Below are positions 10,886 to 23,114 of a stretch of DNA of 64,000 bases, one piece after another (within the stretch, counting starts at the first letter, position 1; the number at the start of each line of letters is the position of its first letter). A program made the translations under genes and the position numbers. This stretch comes from Anthoceros angustus. Taxonomy: Eukaryota; Streptophyta; Anthocerotopsida; Anthocerotales; Anthocerotaceae. The notes under the pieces are model-generated. The model searched no databases and had not been told where the DNA came from. It was given only the letters and a program-made list of their open reading frames with translations. The DNA is taken from contig MU008158.1 of the NCBI GenBank assembly GCA_010909165.1, positions 246,581 through 310,580 on the forward strand, read 5' to 3'.

Positions 10886-11519
10886 ATTAGCCGTGTAAGG
10901 TAGACGTAGGAAGTGATAGTGGGTTACTGGTGCAAGATGCGTGGGTGTTTCTTTTGTACTGTATCATGGCTCGAGGCCCGCCAGAAGGCTGCCTCCTTTG
11001 TACACAGCATTTTTATCTTGCCTCTCTGATAAGAGAAACCTCTGTCCGGCCTCTGCATTGCTCTTTGTCTCCGGTCTTCGGAAATGCAAGGAAAGGTTGT
11101 TCGGGACATGCGTAACAGGGAGCTTGAGTGGTAGTCTAGACCGCACCAGCGGCATGCTGCCAGCTCGGACTGTTATGGAGTGACATGCTGGCTTCCGGCT
11201 GGATTCGGGTTTCGGAGGACATGAGAGATGTCACGGAAACGGATTGACTATGCGACCGATCGCCTTCGTCGGCACAGATGAAATCAAAGGTGGGAGAAAG
11301 GAATAAGCTTGCGAGGTGTGGCCTGACTAGGTAACAATTTGAATGATCAAAGAGGATTTGAACTGAACAACTGCCCAGTTCAATTTGAAATCAAAGGCGT
11401 CACCACCCTAATCGTCTGTCCGGCAGGACGGTGTGACGGAGAAAATCTCACACGCGTTATCGGGGATGGCTTGAAGTCTATCTCGATCCAGCTTGCTTTC
11501 GTGGCTGCTCCTCGGAAGC
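10886..11519. other. LHCA1-CPSF-A-like intergenic region
   Basis: About 630 bp holding the LHCA1 3' region and the leader of the next gene. Only short shadow frames are present. Confidence 0.4.
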
Positions 11520-14500
11520 ATGGCCGTCCAGGAGGCTGTTCCTCAGCAGCCAGCTCGCTCCGCGTACCTGGCCAAGTCCGTGCTCAAGAGCAGCGTGGTG
11601 CGGCAGGCTGTCCAGGGCCACATCCGGCTGCCTACCAGCCTGGATGTTGTGCTTGGCAAGGTGTGTGGCTCCCTTCCAAAGATGCTTTCTGCTCAATTGC
11701 TGCTTGGCCCGTTTCATGTGCCTGCAGTGGTGAATTGAATTGGCCAATCTGGATGTCTTACGCGAGCTACGGGTTTCGAGGCTGTGTATTGGAATTTGGA
11801 TGGAATTTAGGTTTTTCCGCGTCGATGCGATCGTTGCGTGCGATGTTGGAGTGATCTGGATGTGCTGACGGTATGCATGTGGGTGCGTAGGAAACTGTTG
11901 TGGAGCTCGTGGTGGTTACTGAAAATGGAACGGTTCAGTCCGTTTGCGAGCAGTCTGTTTTTGGCAGCATCAGAGATCTTCGAGTTCTGCCATGGAATGA
12001 TCTGTATCAAAATCCGGGCTCTCAGGTCAGAGGGCTCTCCGATCTGTTGCATGAAAATTCTGGCTTTGCGAAGACATGTCATTTTATTGATTCGATTTCG
12101 TGGGAACTACAATTCAATGTACGCAGGCTGCTGGGAAGGATCTGTTGGTCCTTTTGTCTGATTCTGAGAAGCTCTCCTTCCTCACCTTCAGCATGGATCA
12201 GCACAGGTGTGTTCTTGCTTGGACGTGTCTGTATGGTACACATCGTGCTTTGGCACATGACCTTCACACCTTTCCATCTGTTGATTGGTACTTTATTTCT
12301 GGTTTGTGGGTAGGTTTGTGCCACTCTCCCACAGAGCATTGCCACAGTCGAACTTCTCCCTACGGGACTTGGGAAACCATCTGGCAGTACACCCTCGGTA
12401 AGTGATTAATTAGATTGGACCTTCTGGTGACACATGTGATCGTGAGCAAGCCACATATGGTTCTTTAAATACGTATGCATCTTGTTGGACACCTTTGTGC
12501 CGTTGCAGCTAGTTTCTGTGATTTAATTGCACAATCTAATTCGTCAAGGTGCTGTTTCCAGCTTGAAAGTTGTTTTTCTGCAATGACAGGCCAACATAGC
12601 TATTGGTAAGCAGTGAGTTTCTGAATGCACATGCTCTTGGAAATTGGAAGGACAGGGGCCGTGCAGTTGCTGTGGGGGCTTTTGAAGATAGACTGGCCAT
12701 CTTTCCCGCCAGTATTCAGGCAGGAAATGATATTGTGGAGCAGGTTTGTATTGGGCTTTGTATCTCGTGGTGGTGCTTTCAAGATTCTCCAGAATGTGTC
12801 AAAACGTCCCATAGGTGCTTTTTTTGCTGAAGTTCTGGATGTTTAACTGGATGGTCGGCAGATGATAGCCTTTCCACCATCTGTGTCAGTACTTGGGAGC
12901 ACGGAGGCAAGCATTAGGGGCGAGAGGCTGAGTCTGATGGGATGGGGTACAATCTGGAGCATGGCTTTTGTGAGCCTTACCGATGACTCTGCTTCAGGGC
13001 CTGAACAGGGATCAGAACTGCTCCTAGCTGTGCTGCTGCATAGGTTGGTGTCCACTCACTGCTAGTCAATTGTTCTTCTCTTTAGTGATACCTTGTTAGC
13101 TTTCTACCACTGACAAAGCAAAAGTTGCACCATGACAGGAGAGGAACAGGTCACCTTGAGCTGCAGATCCTGGTATGCGATACTGTGAGGCGCTCTATTA
13201 TGGTGTCCTGTCAATTCAATCCCTCGGCAGGCATTACACCTGGTCCTATTGCCTATAGCATATTGGATGTGCCAACTCTCCCTGGTTTTTTGATAATACT
13301 GAGGCATGGTGACCTTATGCTAGTTGATTTGCGATCTACCAAGAGCATTAGAACAGTTGCTGTTGTCAAACTGGCTGACGATGGAAGCATGGGAGATAGT
13401 GGAGCTCATCCTGGCAAACGGTTGGGGGATGATGAAATAAATTTTAATGCTGCAGCATCTGCGTTGTTGCTTCTCACTCGGGATGCTGATAGTAGTGCCA
13501 GTATATATACTGGTGATGGTGGGAAGTCTGTAGAAGCACCACTAGGTGGTGCTTCTACCCCATGCTTGGATCAGGTTCCAGCACCGTATGTCAATGCCTG
13601 GACTTGGGAACCAGGTCACAGCCAATCAAGGCTGATAATGGGATTGGATTCAGGCCACATTTATGCTGCAAAGATCAGCGCTGAGAGACCTGATATAGTA
13701 GTTGGCAGAGTTGAGTACACATGTGCTCCGTCAAGTATACTTTTGTGGACCAAAGGAAGTTTTCTTCTTGTATTTATCCACATGGGGGATGGGCAGGTCC
13801 TTCAAGTCACAAATGCTGGGTTGACGTTCAAGAGCTTCATCCCAGACATCGCTCCAACACTAGACTTTACACTTGTGAATTTTCCTGGTAGGAAGGAGGA
13901 TCACATATTCACATGCAGCGGTGCTGGAAGAGAAGGCTCGATACGAGTTATACGCAATGGACTAAGTGTTGAAAGGCTTCTTAGTACTCCAGCTAGCTAC
14001 ACTGGTGTGACGAACATATGGACTATACGCATGCATCGTGGTGATGTAAATCATGCTTTCTTGGTCATTTCTTTTGTCGGAGAGACAAGGGTGTTGTCTG
14101 TAGGACTGAGCTTTGTAGATATTACGGATGATGTTGGGTTTGATCCCTTTGCCAGAACATTATCATGTGGTAGGATGGAGGATGGATGGGTTGCACAGAT
14201 ATGCAACAGAGAAGTTCGCTTATGTGCCCCTACCTCAGCAGCACATCTGGGAGGGCTCATCTGTGAGTTACCAGCTGTGTCATTGTGGAATCCAGGAGCT
14301 CTATGCATTAGCCTAGGTGCTGTGGCTCAGGGCAAAATAATTTTGGCTTTGTCACATCCAGGGTTGGTTGTAATGCTAGGGAGCAGCATACTAGGGAATG
14401 GCTTACTCCAATTGGTTGAACTTCAGCGATGCCAGCTTGCAGCAGAAATTTCCTCTATATGTATTCCTGATGAGGAAAAGTTGGGGTGGTCACCAGTGCC

Positions 14501-17500
14501 ACCATCACTTGTGGGCTTGACAGAGGGCAATTGGGAACAAGGTTTCCCAAGTGGTGTTGAAGTGGGCAATGTATGTGTTGTTGGTACTCACAAGCCGTCT
14601 GTGGAGCTCCTGTCCATGGTTCCAGGAGAAGGCTTTTGCCAACTTGCCACTGCTGCAGTAAAATTACTGAATCCAAATGGTACGCCATTGGGTGGCTGTG
14701 TACCAGAATGTGTGAGGCTTGCTGTTTCTGACTGCGTATATATACTTGCTGGTTTGCGAAATGGCTTCCTGCTCCGATATGAGTGGACACTTGTAGCAAC
14801 TCGAGTATCGGCAAACCAGGCTCTGGCAGCAGCAGAGTCTAGGTGCTCAAGAGTTGAAACTTCATTTGATGGTTCTCCACGCAGGGAAAGGAGTTTTGTG
14901 GGGCAGAACAAGTCAAGCAAAGTGGATGACAGGTCAAAGCCTGTGCAGTTGCATCTTGTATCTGTACGCCGCATTGGTATATCCCCTGTTTCTCTCATTC
15001 CTCTCACAGCTTCTTTACGATCGGATATACTTATTTTAGGTGATCGACCATGGCTGCTGCAAACAGCAAGACAGACCAGACAAATTTGGTACACATCTAT
15101 TTCTTTCCAGCCATCGACTTGTGCAACCCCTGTTAGCATGCAGGAATGTCACGATGGGATCTTGTTTGTTGCTGACTGCGGCTTACATTTGGTGCGTTCA
15201 AAACTCTCTGCTGGAGGTTATAATTCTGCACCCCTCATCGTTATATTTTCCATATTGTTAGTCTAATCCTATCATGTATTCAACAGGTTGAGTTGGATCA
15301 TGCAAGACTAAATGGTCAAAGGCTATCGTTGGGAAAGATGCCTTGGCGAGTGAAATATCATGCTACTTCAAACACATTGTTGGTGATAAGGCCAGTTGAT
15401 GGTGATGGACATGCTTCTGACATCTGTTGTGTCGACCCAGTTATTGGCACACTGCATTGCTGTTACAAGCTAGACCCTGGGGAAATAGCCAGATCCATCA
15501 CTATCTGGAAGCTTGGACATGATGAAGTTATTGTCATTGGCACGTCCCTTAATACTGGTCCAATTGTACTTCCCAATGGTGAACCAGAGAGGTGCTGCCT
15601 CAGCCACACCCATTACTTTGGAGTTTGGTTGATGCTGGCTTTTTGGAATGTTCGATTCTCATTGACATCAAAGCTGTCCGTTTTTCTTCATGTTTGGATC
15701 TGTTGAAGCTTTGCATGATCATAGGTTTTGATAATTACCCCATGGTGCAGTGGTAAAGGTCGTATTCTTGTCTTCCAACTACGACCAAGACATTCCGGCG
15801 GCAGTGTTACGTTGTCAGGCCCTCCTCCTGACGATTGTATGTCTGAGTCTTGGCCGGGCTCTGAAGGGGTTGGCAGAGATGTGCATATGCTTTCCGAAAG
15901 TGAAGGGTGGGAGCTGATTTTAAGAAGTCAGCAAGTTCTTTCAGGGGTAGTTCTCGCTGTTTGCCCATACATGGGTCAATATCTGTTAGCATCTGCTGGA
16001 AATGCTGTAAGTATGCAAACTGAAACCTTTTGTCTTTCATCTTCTCATCCGTTACCTTGCTTTCATAGTTTGCTAGTTTGTGACCATATGTTCTGACTCT
16101 TATGAATGACAAAGGTTGAAACTTTGAGCAGTTGTTCTAAGCAATTTCATCTGTTCATGAACTTATTTGTAGATACTCTTTTTCTGTCATGTGGCCCGCA
16201 GCTTTGCTGCTTAGGACTTAGGCAGGATGGATCACAACGTTTGAGGCGTCTTGCTGTAGTGAGGACTAGGTTTATGATCACTAGCATCTCTGTTCACCTC
16301 ATGCGAATTGCAGTCGGTGACTGTTGCGATGGAGTCCTCCTGTATTCTTTCCGAGAGGTTCGACATGTAATTTTCTTTTCCTTGTTGCTCATGCAAGTGT
16401 CTAGTGGCCATGGGTGGGTGCTCTCACCGTATCAGGATTGCAGCTTATACTGAACTCTGAACTGTATGTTGACAGGATGATAGTAGACTAGAGCTATTGT
16501 ACTGTGATCCGGGTAGGCGACTTGTTTCTAGTTGTGCTCTTATTGACGAGGAAACAGTTATGGCAACGGATTGGCATGGGGGCTTTTGTTCTTTAACTTG
16601 TGCTCATAGTGCTGAAGGTAATTGTGTGCACGAAGTGGTGCTTGAAGTTGGTTTGACCAGAGACTCTCTCAGTTCAGGATATACACTAATTGTTCAGGAA
16701 ACGTTACTACGTCGATGGTGGCTTGCAGCAGTTCTTACCGTTTGTATGGTTTGTAGGTGTGAATCCTGAGCGCAATCTCATTGTAACTTCCTGGTACAAT
16801 ATGGGTGAGACTGTGACAAGCATGTGCAAGGTAAGGCTTGTACTGATATTTAATAATTAGTGAATTGGCACAAAAACTTGTAGTAATAACAATAGTGGAA
16901 TTATCACTGGTTAGTAGTACACTACCATGCCGTTTCACGGTTCAGACTATGTACTCCCATTTTGCTCGCCGCTACGATAGAGAAACCCTTTTGCTTTCTT
17001 TTCCTCTTCCTCTGGCTTCTATGATGTTTGAGTTCGCCAAGTTGTCCCTTGCCTACTAGGGAATTCAGTTCAAAGGTTTAAAAATATATCATATAAGATA
17101 GATGTCATATTAGTTTAAAATAAATTTTAGTAAATATGTAGATTTTTTTCTGCACGAACGACTGGTGCCTGACTCGATTGCTGTGACAATTCCACTGTCG
17201 TTTTGAACTGCAGGGCTCTTTCTCTTACAGGATGTCTATGGAAGGAAAGGCAAGGGCTTACATCGGCAGCTCTAGCAGCAATCTCCCGTTTACTGCCGGG
17301 AGCTCGTCTGTAGTGGCTTGCTCAGCTCTGGGCAGCATCCTTATTTTCCTGAGGCTAACAAGGTGCTCTTCAATCATTGTTGTCGGGAGGAGAGGAATAT
17401 GGAGATTTGGGATTAAGAGTTTACAATGAAATGTATGGTCCTCTTGTGCAGTGAGGAGTACGACCTATTGAAAGAGGTGCAGTCAAGGCTTGCCGTTTAC

Positions 17501-17875
17501 CCCCCCACTGCCCCTTTGCTCGGCAATGATCATGCTGCTTTCCGGAGCAAGGGCTGTCCAGTAAGTTTCTCGCTTTGATTGGACGATGTTCTGTATCTGG
17601 AAGTTTGCTCATTTGATACTAGAGCTAGTGATGTACATCTTACTTGGCAGAAAATTTCTGTGGTCTCACAGGCGGGAGCAGATGAAGTGCTGGACGGTGA
17701 CATGCTGTGGCAATTTTTGGAGTTGACGAGTGCTCAGCAACAAGCAGTCTTGTCTTTGCAGCCACCTAAGTTCCCTGGAGTTCACAAAGCACACCACCTC
17801 TCTTCCATGCACTCGAAGCTGTCTTTGGATCAGGTTCTACGAGTACTTGATGGGGTTCACAATCTTGTCACATAA
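11520..17875 (+). CDS. CPSF-A/DDB1-superfamily protein (At3g11960-like)
   Basis: Fifteen exons: 11520-11660, 11891-12025, 12127-12206, 12314-12397, 12656-12743, 12862-13043, 13139-15191, 15287-15591, 15751-16006, 16202-16357, 16476-16617, 16757-16830, 17214-17362, 17452-17560 and 17672-17875. They sum to 1386 codons, so 1385 residues, matching the roughly 1380-residue plant family. The N-terminus (YLAKSVLKSSVV...GHIRLPTSLDVVLGK, then NGTVQSVCEQSVFGSI and LRVLPWNDLY) is MMS1_N-like. The C-terminal part (RTRFMITSISVHLMRIAVGD; NPERNL) belongs to the CPSF_A region. By family this is a multi-beta-propeller scaffold related to DDB1, SF3B3 and CPSF160. The exact role of this plant clade is not settled, so chromatin, ubiquitin-ligase or RNA-processing roles are inference. 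A piece covering exons 10-12 is duplicated as a pseudogene at 26.3-27.0 kb. Confidence 0.93.
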
Positions 17876-19480
17876 ATTCCCAGTTCCGTCTGGACTCGGA
17901 TTGTACAGACCAGAGTTCGACCACCGTGGCCAGATTGTTCTAGAAGGATGTATATTATCACGAGAGTGTACTACGTATGTACCATACAAAACCTCGCACG
18001 AAATGATAACTTCGATTCTTGGAAACAACAGTTGTACGAGCTTTTCCTTGCCCGGTCGACACGGACCCGGAACTTGGAAGTCAGGAGCGTTGGACAGTTC
18101 ACGTCCGGCAAGCCCCGCGCCGGGAGTCGGAGTCCTAGACCCCTGGAAAGAGCTTGCCACGTCCCACAGCTGCCTGTCTGAATGGTGGCTGTGCTGAATG
18201 TCCACTGTTCTTTGCCTTCGGCTAGTAGTGTGTGGAAGTCATGGGCTTTTACAAGCCAGCTGACCGTAAAATTGGGGGTATAGCTGCTCAAGTGATAAAG
18301 TGGAATAATGTTCATTTGGACGTCAAGACAATTATTTGATTATCATGAAGGCTTAGCCCTTCGCGTCAAGACATCTATGACATTTTGTGTTTGTATAAGA
18401 ATGTGAAGGTAAGAAGTAAGAGAGGAGCTCAAGCTCCTAACTTGGCGGATTCAGACACAGTGCAAGTTATAAATGCCTCATGTCATGGAGCAACCGACTC
18501 AAGTCACACAACAATATGTGGCAGAGCAATAGGACGAAATGTCTCACCACCCGGAGTCAGAACATAAAGAAACATATTTTTCACAAACCCCTCTTTGCAA
18601 ATGATACAAAGAACTTATAGCTTGGTGGATCATTAGCTGGGAATCTTCCTCTTCGTCATCATCTTAATCAACATCTAAGGAAGAGGCAAGTCTCTTCTTC
18701 GGCTTGATACTTACCTTTAGTATCGAAGCAAACATGAGTTCATTGCATAATTGCATCTGGGTAGAAATAGGTTCTTCCAAGAACTCTTTTTTGCACATGG
18801 ACTTCCACAAACCCCAAATTGCAAGCCAAAAATCCGCACTAAAACGGCAATTCTGAAGAATTCAGGTCTTTATTTACGTGTGTACAAGTGTATTTGATTT
18901 TAAAATCTATCAAATTATGATATCTTCTAAAAGAAGATCATTCTCATGTCCGGCACGTGTACAAATATTTAGAATTTTTAGGGCCCATGTTGTGATTCCG
19001 GTGTGCAAATTTATATCTTTCACTTGCGCCAGTCAATCCTTAGACTATACTCTCACTCTCAGTCATTAGGATGATAATATCTTCGTTGGCTTGATGCTCT
19101 TGATCCACGTATAGTACAATAATGAGATTGATATGGTCTGCACTTAGAGCTGGGCCCACATCAAACGTCTCAAGATCCAAAAGATGCAAAAGGTCCTTAC
19201 TACTAGTTTAAAATTTTGATCACGACAAAAAAGATGAGGGCCAAGTCAAGATGAGGACATATTCATATTAGGAAGGTGTACAAAAAGGGTTGAAAAAGCC
19301 AAACTTTTTGCACTCTTTTCGTATTTATTTTTAGCTTTTTTTTAAGAATTGTTTTGGAATTTTTTGCTCATTTGTTTTAGGAATAACCATACAGGAATGC
19401 AATGGGGGGCGTGAACCCGTACAATTCATGCCCGTAGAGCCTTCTTGACCTCAGGCCAAGTGCGCGCGGACGTGGCCTTC
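17876..19480. other. Intergenic spacer
   Basis: CPSF-A-like 3' region followed by AT-rich DNA. The minus strand between about 18600 and 18830 has a short acidic, coding-like stretch without an intact frame. I see no supported gene. Confidence 0.4.
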
Positions 19481-19830
19481 TTCGCCAAGGTGCATACAGG
19501 CGCACTAGGGCCTTCTTGCCCTAAGGTGCGCGCACTTCTGCGTGCACCTTAGGCCCCTTGCCCCAAAGTACGTGTACAAGTGTGCGCACCTGGGCCCCCT
19601 TGCCCCATGCTGTGCGCACCAAGGCCTTCTTGCCCAAATGTGTGCACATTAGGCTTCCCCCCAGGCCAAGCAGGGCCTTCTTGCCCCTGTGCGCACTGTG
19701 GCCTTTTTCCCCAGGCGCGACTAGGGCCTTCCCGCCTCAGCACACCAAGGCCTTCTTGCCCCTAGGCACGCTCACCAGGGCCTTCTTGCCCCCAGGCGCG
19801 CGCACCTGGGCCTTCTTGCCCTCATTTTGT
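19440..19830. repeat. Degenerate minisatellite, GGCCTTCTTGCCC units
   Basis: Roughly ten diverged units built on GGGCCTTCTTGCCCC plus a GC-rich GTGCGCGCAC-type linker, period about 35-45 bp, run without a gap from about 19440 to 19830. Frames are open across it on both strands only because of the repeat (Pro/Ser/Phe-rich or Gly-rich products), so I do not call a gene. Its GC content contrasts with the AT-rich DNA on both sides. Confidence 0.7.
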
Positions 19831-19923
19831 GCAAACAAGCTTTCACACTGCCACGTTGCGTTTGCAAACTTGTTTGCACGCTCATCTCGTTCTGTCCGTT
19901 TTTCAACAGAAATGCTTAGCATG

Positions 19924-20398
19924 ATAATTTTTGAAGGGGGGGAATATAGTAACCCCCTTTGGTCAAAACAACACCCCCTTATCACATTTTACACCCTTCC
20001 TACGATAGCATTAATCTCTCTGGCAGTCCAAGAGAAGAGTGAATGTTGTACGTCCGGTTCCAGACGTTACCGTATTTTGGAAATACCTTGTCCGTGGCTT
20101 TTGTTGTGTCCTTACTACACCATATTTTCCTTCCAAAACTGAATTTACGGTCGTCCCTTCCCGGCAAAAACGGCCTTCCTTACAGGTCCCACTTTGTATT
20201 AATCCCATAGGTTCGAGTTTGCGACCACCATTGGACAGAAACATTGCTGGTAGGAAAGTTTACTGGGTGACACCCTTTTTTTCGAAGATGTTTTCCGGAA
20301 TGACTAATAAATGCTGTTTTAGGGCCCATAAAAAACCCCCTTCAGAGATTATTTACGGAAAACCCCTATCGAGATTATTCACCCCCTTCAAAAATTAT
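19924..20398. mobile_element. MITE-like element with 23-bp terminal inverted repeats
   Basis: The left end (19924-19946) and the reverse complement of the right end (20376-20398) match at 22 of 23 bases, both starting ATAATTTTTGAAGGGGG and ending in GAATA. The 475-bp interior has no transposase, so this looks like a non-autonomous DNA transposon. Further inverted CCCCCTTT/AAGGGGG words lie just inside the ends. A clear target-site duplication could not be recognised; a TA duplication inside the end is possible. The superfamily is unassigned. Confidence 0.55.
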
Positions 20399-20938
20399 GG
20401 TGTTGCTTGTATGTGATAAACGGTAGACATGCAGAAATAGCTTGTAACTGACGATCCTGATTATCTTCATCCCTTCAAAATTGCGGTGCTCACCCATGAA
20501 TGGGGCATAATGTGCCCGAAGGAACATGTAAGGTGTGGCGGTGCGGGTTTGAACACCACATTTAAATTAGCAAACGCCCTCAAAAAAGCCTAAAAAAAAG
20601 CGAATGCACATTTTTGCCCAAAAAAAGACGGGATTCTAGCCATCACCTTTTTTAGCCGGAGAAATGATCGAAAGCATCCTAGTTTTAAGGTATGAGCTGA
20701 ACTAAAATGATTGAAAACTAGGTGGTTCCCAACCATAACCATTTTGGTTGGGAAGGCCACCATGAGTCCGTTCGGATCCTAAATATTTTTAAGTTATTAG
20801 GAGCCTGCAATACTAATCTAGAAACATAACAAAATGTACACTACAGGGACTTTCCAAGAGGCTAAAAAAAGCAAGAGGGTGCAGCACCCCAGCCCAAGTG
20901 CGCTTTGAGTTGCGGAGTTCTCATGGGTTCCAATATAG
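20399..20938. other. Spacer, no gene seen
   Basis: A-rich DNA with several homopolymer A runs and no credible frame or RNA gene. Confidence 0.4.
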
Positions 20939-21125
20939 TAGAAGAAGACGAGGAATTCTATTACATATAATCCACTCTTAATGAAAATGGCAAAAAAGAA
21001 AAACAGATCTATTATGATGCACTAAGGATGAAAATGGTAGAAGAAAAAGAAAAATTCTATAATAATCCATTGAGGATAGAAATGGTAGAAGAAAAAGAAT
21101 AATTCTATTACAGTTCACTAAGGTT
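20939..21125. repeat. About 48-bp tandem repeat, 3-4 copies
   Basis: Units share AATGGTAGAAGAAAAAGA and TTCTATTA..ATCCACTAAGG. The AATGG landmark recurs at 20986, 21033 and 21081, so the period is 47-48 bp. Confidence 0.75.
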
Positions 21126-21169
21126 GGCACTTTTGTCATTGGACCTCATTTAAGTATGTAGAGAGAGGG

Positions 21170-21265
21170 GGCACCCTTGGTATAAATAGCTTAGACACAT
21201 GCCCAAGATGCACTTTATTGAAACGGCTTTGTCCATTTAACCTAAGCCATTTGGACACTCCACTA
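21170..21265 (+). repeat. Dispersed repeat family, copy C (partial)
   Basis: Shares the hairpin core GTCCATTT..CCTAAGCC and CATTTGGACAC with copy A near 7290, and a similar TATAAATAG...CACATGCCC lead-in. More diverged than copies A and B, so the relationship is less certain. Confidence 0.45.
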
Positions 21266-21401
21266 CTCTAAACCTTGGTATTACCCCAGCATGTCCAATC
21301 TGGTTTTTCATGTTCTTTTTCTTTTACCGTGCCCCCACTGTAGATGTCATCAATCCGACATTCTACCAACTAGAAAACAAGACCTCCAATCTGCCATTCT
21401 A

Positions 21402-21655
21402 CCAATTAAAAAACGAGGCCTCACCTTATTGCAGAAGATATATGATATAAAATATTGTAGGTTGGACATTTTGCAAGGTATGATCAACCTTATACACAAA
21501 AAAATAAAATGCTTGGTTATTTGTACCCCCAACTAAAAAACGAGACCTCACCTTAATATTGCGAAAGATATATGCTATAAAGAATCGTAGGTTAGACATT
21601 TTTCCAGGTATGATCAATCTTGCAGAAAAATAAAATCCTTGATTTTTTTTTCTAG
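21402..21655. repeat. 127-bp direct tandem duplication
   Basis: Two adjacent copies start CCAATTAAAAAACGAG and CCAACTAAAAAACGAG at 21402 and 21529 and stay alignable throughout (GATATATG.TATAAA, GTAGGTT.GACATTTT, GGTATGATCAA). A truncated third start lies at 21367. Confidence 0.8.
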
Positions 21656-23114
21656 GGATGTATAATCATAAACGAGAGACAAATTAAAAAAACATTGAGG
21701 GTCTATATATGTAATGGTTCCCTATTCTTCAAGAACATTACTGCATACATCCTGAGTTTCACTTAAGTGCACCAAGTTATTTTAAGGTGTCTAGAACTCT
21801 AGAAGAAAAACGATTCGTGGCATGAAAAATGAAAAATACTCAAAGTTCTTATAAACATTATCAGCGGTACCAAATGGCTAATATTTCGAGGGAATTATCG
21901 GAGGCAACACAGATGCCACTTAAGAACCGTATATATAGACGATTTGGGAAGCGCATATATAGAAATATTACCACTTCTCCACGGAATTTTGCAAAGTCAT
22001 TTCTTGCATCTATTTTAACAATGGTTGTTCACTCACATTGAGTTAGTCTCATTATGCAGTTAATTGAGTTCATACATTAGAAAAAATTGATATATTATGC
22101 ATACACATATCTGCGGCTCATCAATAATCTTGGTTGCATGGTTCCAGATCAAACAAACACCGAACAACATTCTTGTGAGGGTAACTATTTTAAGTAGCCC
22201 AGGAGCTCTTATATTTCCCATAAATACTGGCATGTTGGTAGAACACCTGATCAAGAAAGCCCTTTTTGAATATAAACGAGAGAAAAGATATCCAGCTCTT
22301 GAGAGTAGTAGCAAGCAATTTAGCTTGCATGTTAATCATTATTCAGAAGGTAACCACTATGCATCTTGAAAGTACTAGTGAACAATTCATCTTGCATATT
22401 TATCGTTATTCGAAACATAATCACTATGCACAATTAAGAAAAAAAATGAGAACTTACTTTACCAATTTTGTTGTTTGTATAGTTCCCTAATACCTGAGTT
22501 GTTTGTGTTCAAATCGATAGCTTTCGATAAAATGTTGAAGATTGACGATTTGGAAACAAGGACCTTTGTAATTCTTCGCAAGAAAATGACTATGTATTAG
22601 TGGTGCCTTAGATCTAGCCCCAAAATAATGCCTGCACCACATATATTTAAAAGTGGGCTGTATAAATACATAAAAATAATTTAAATTATCATTACATCAA
22701 AATTATATAAGTTGATCATATCAGGGTTAAATTTTGTGATATTTTAAACTTTGCGACTACATTTACTTAAACATTTACTGGGTACATGTCTGAAAGTTCG
22801 CTTGAAAAGTGATCGCAATATTGTAACTCCACGATAGTAGGGTAATTAATATTTTTTGCTAATTTATAAGATCTATGTATTTTATATTTAATAATTAAAT
22901 TAGTATTAAAAATGAGTGATATATTACATTCAAGAGAATATAAAAATAACTAGTTTCAAATAGTTTGCAATCTCAATAGACCATACTAGCATTTTCCTTC
23001 GGTCCTTCCAAAGAATTGGTACTCCCTTCTCACTTATTTACGTCTAGTGCACCCAAGTTGTCCTCCTTTACTTTATCAATTGATTAATCACTTCAAAAAA
23101 TAGATCTGTTAATT
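21656..23114. other. AT-rich spacer
   Basis: No gene seen. A pair of related segments, each containing GAGAGTAGTAGCAA.CAATTTAGCTTGCAT-like words, lies near 22300 and 22365. The DNA from 22680 to 22980 is very AT-rich. The 3' end of the TPR-SET gene abuts the right edge. Confidence 0.4.

Noticed and set aside
19558-20142. A 194-codon plus-strand frame
   Set aside because: It spans the minisatellite and runs into the MITE-like element; openness comes from the repeat unit.
20205-20225. A GGTTCGAG-type word resembling a tRNA T-arm
   Set aside because: No matching A-box, acceptor stem or anticodon arm is found at the right distances.
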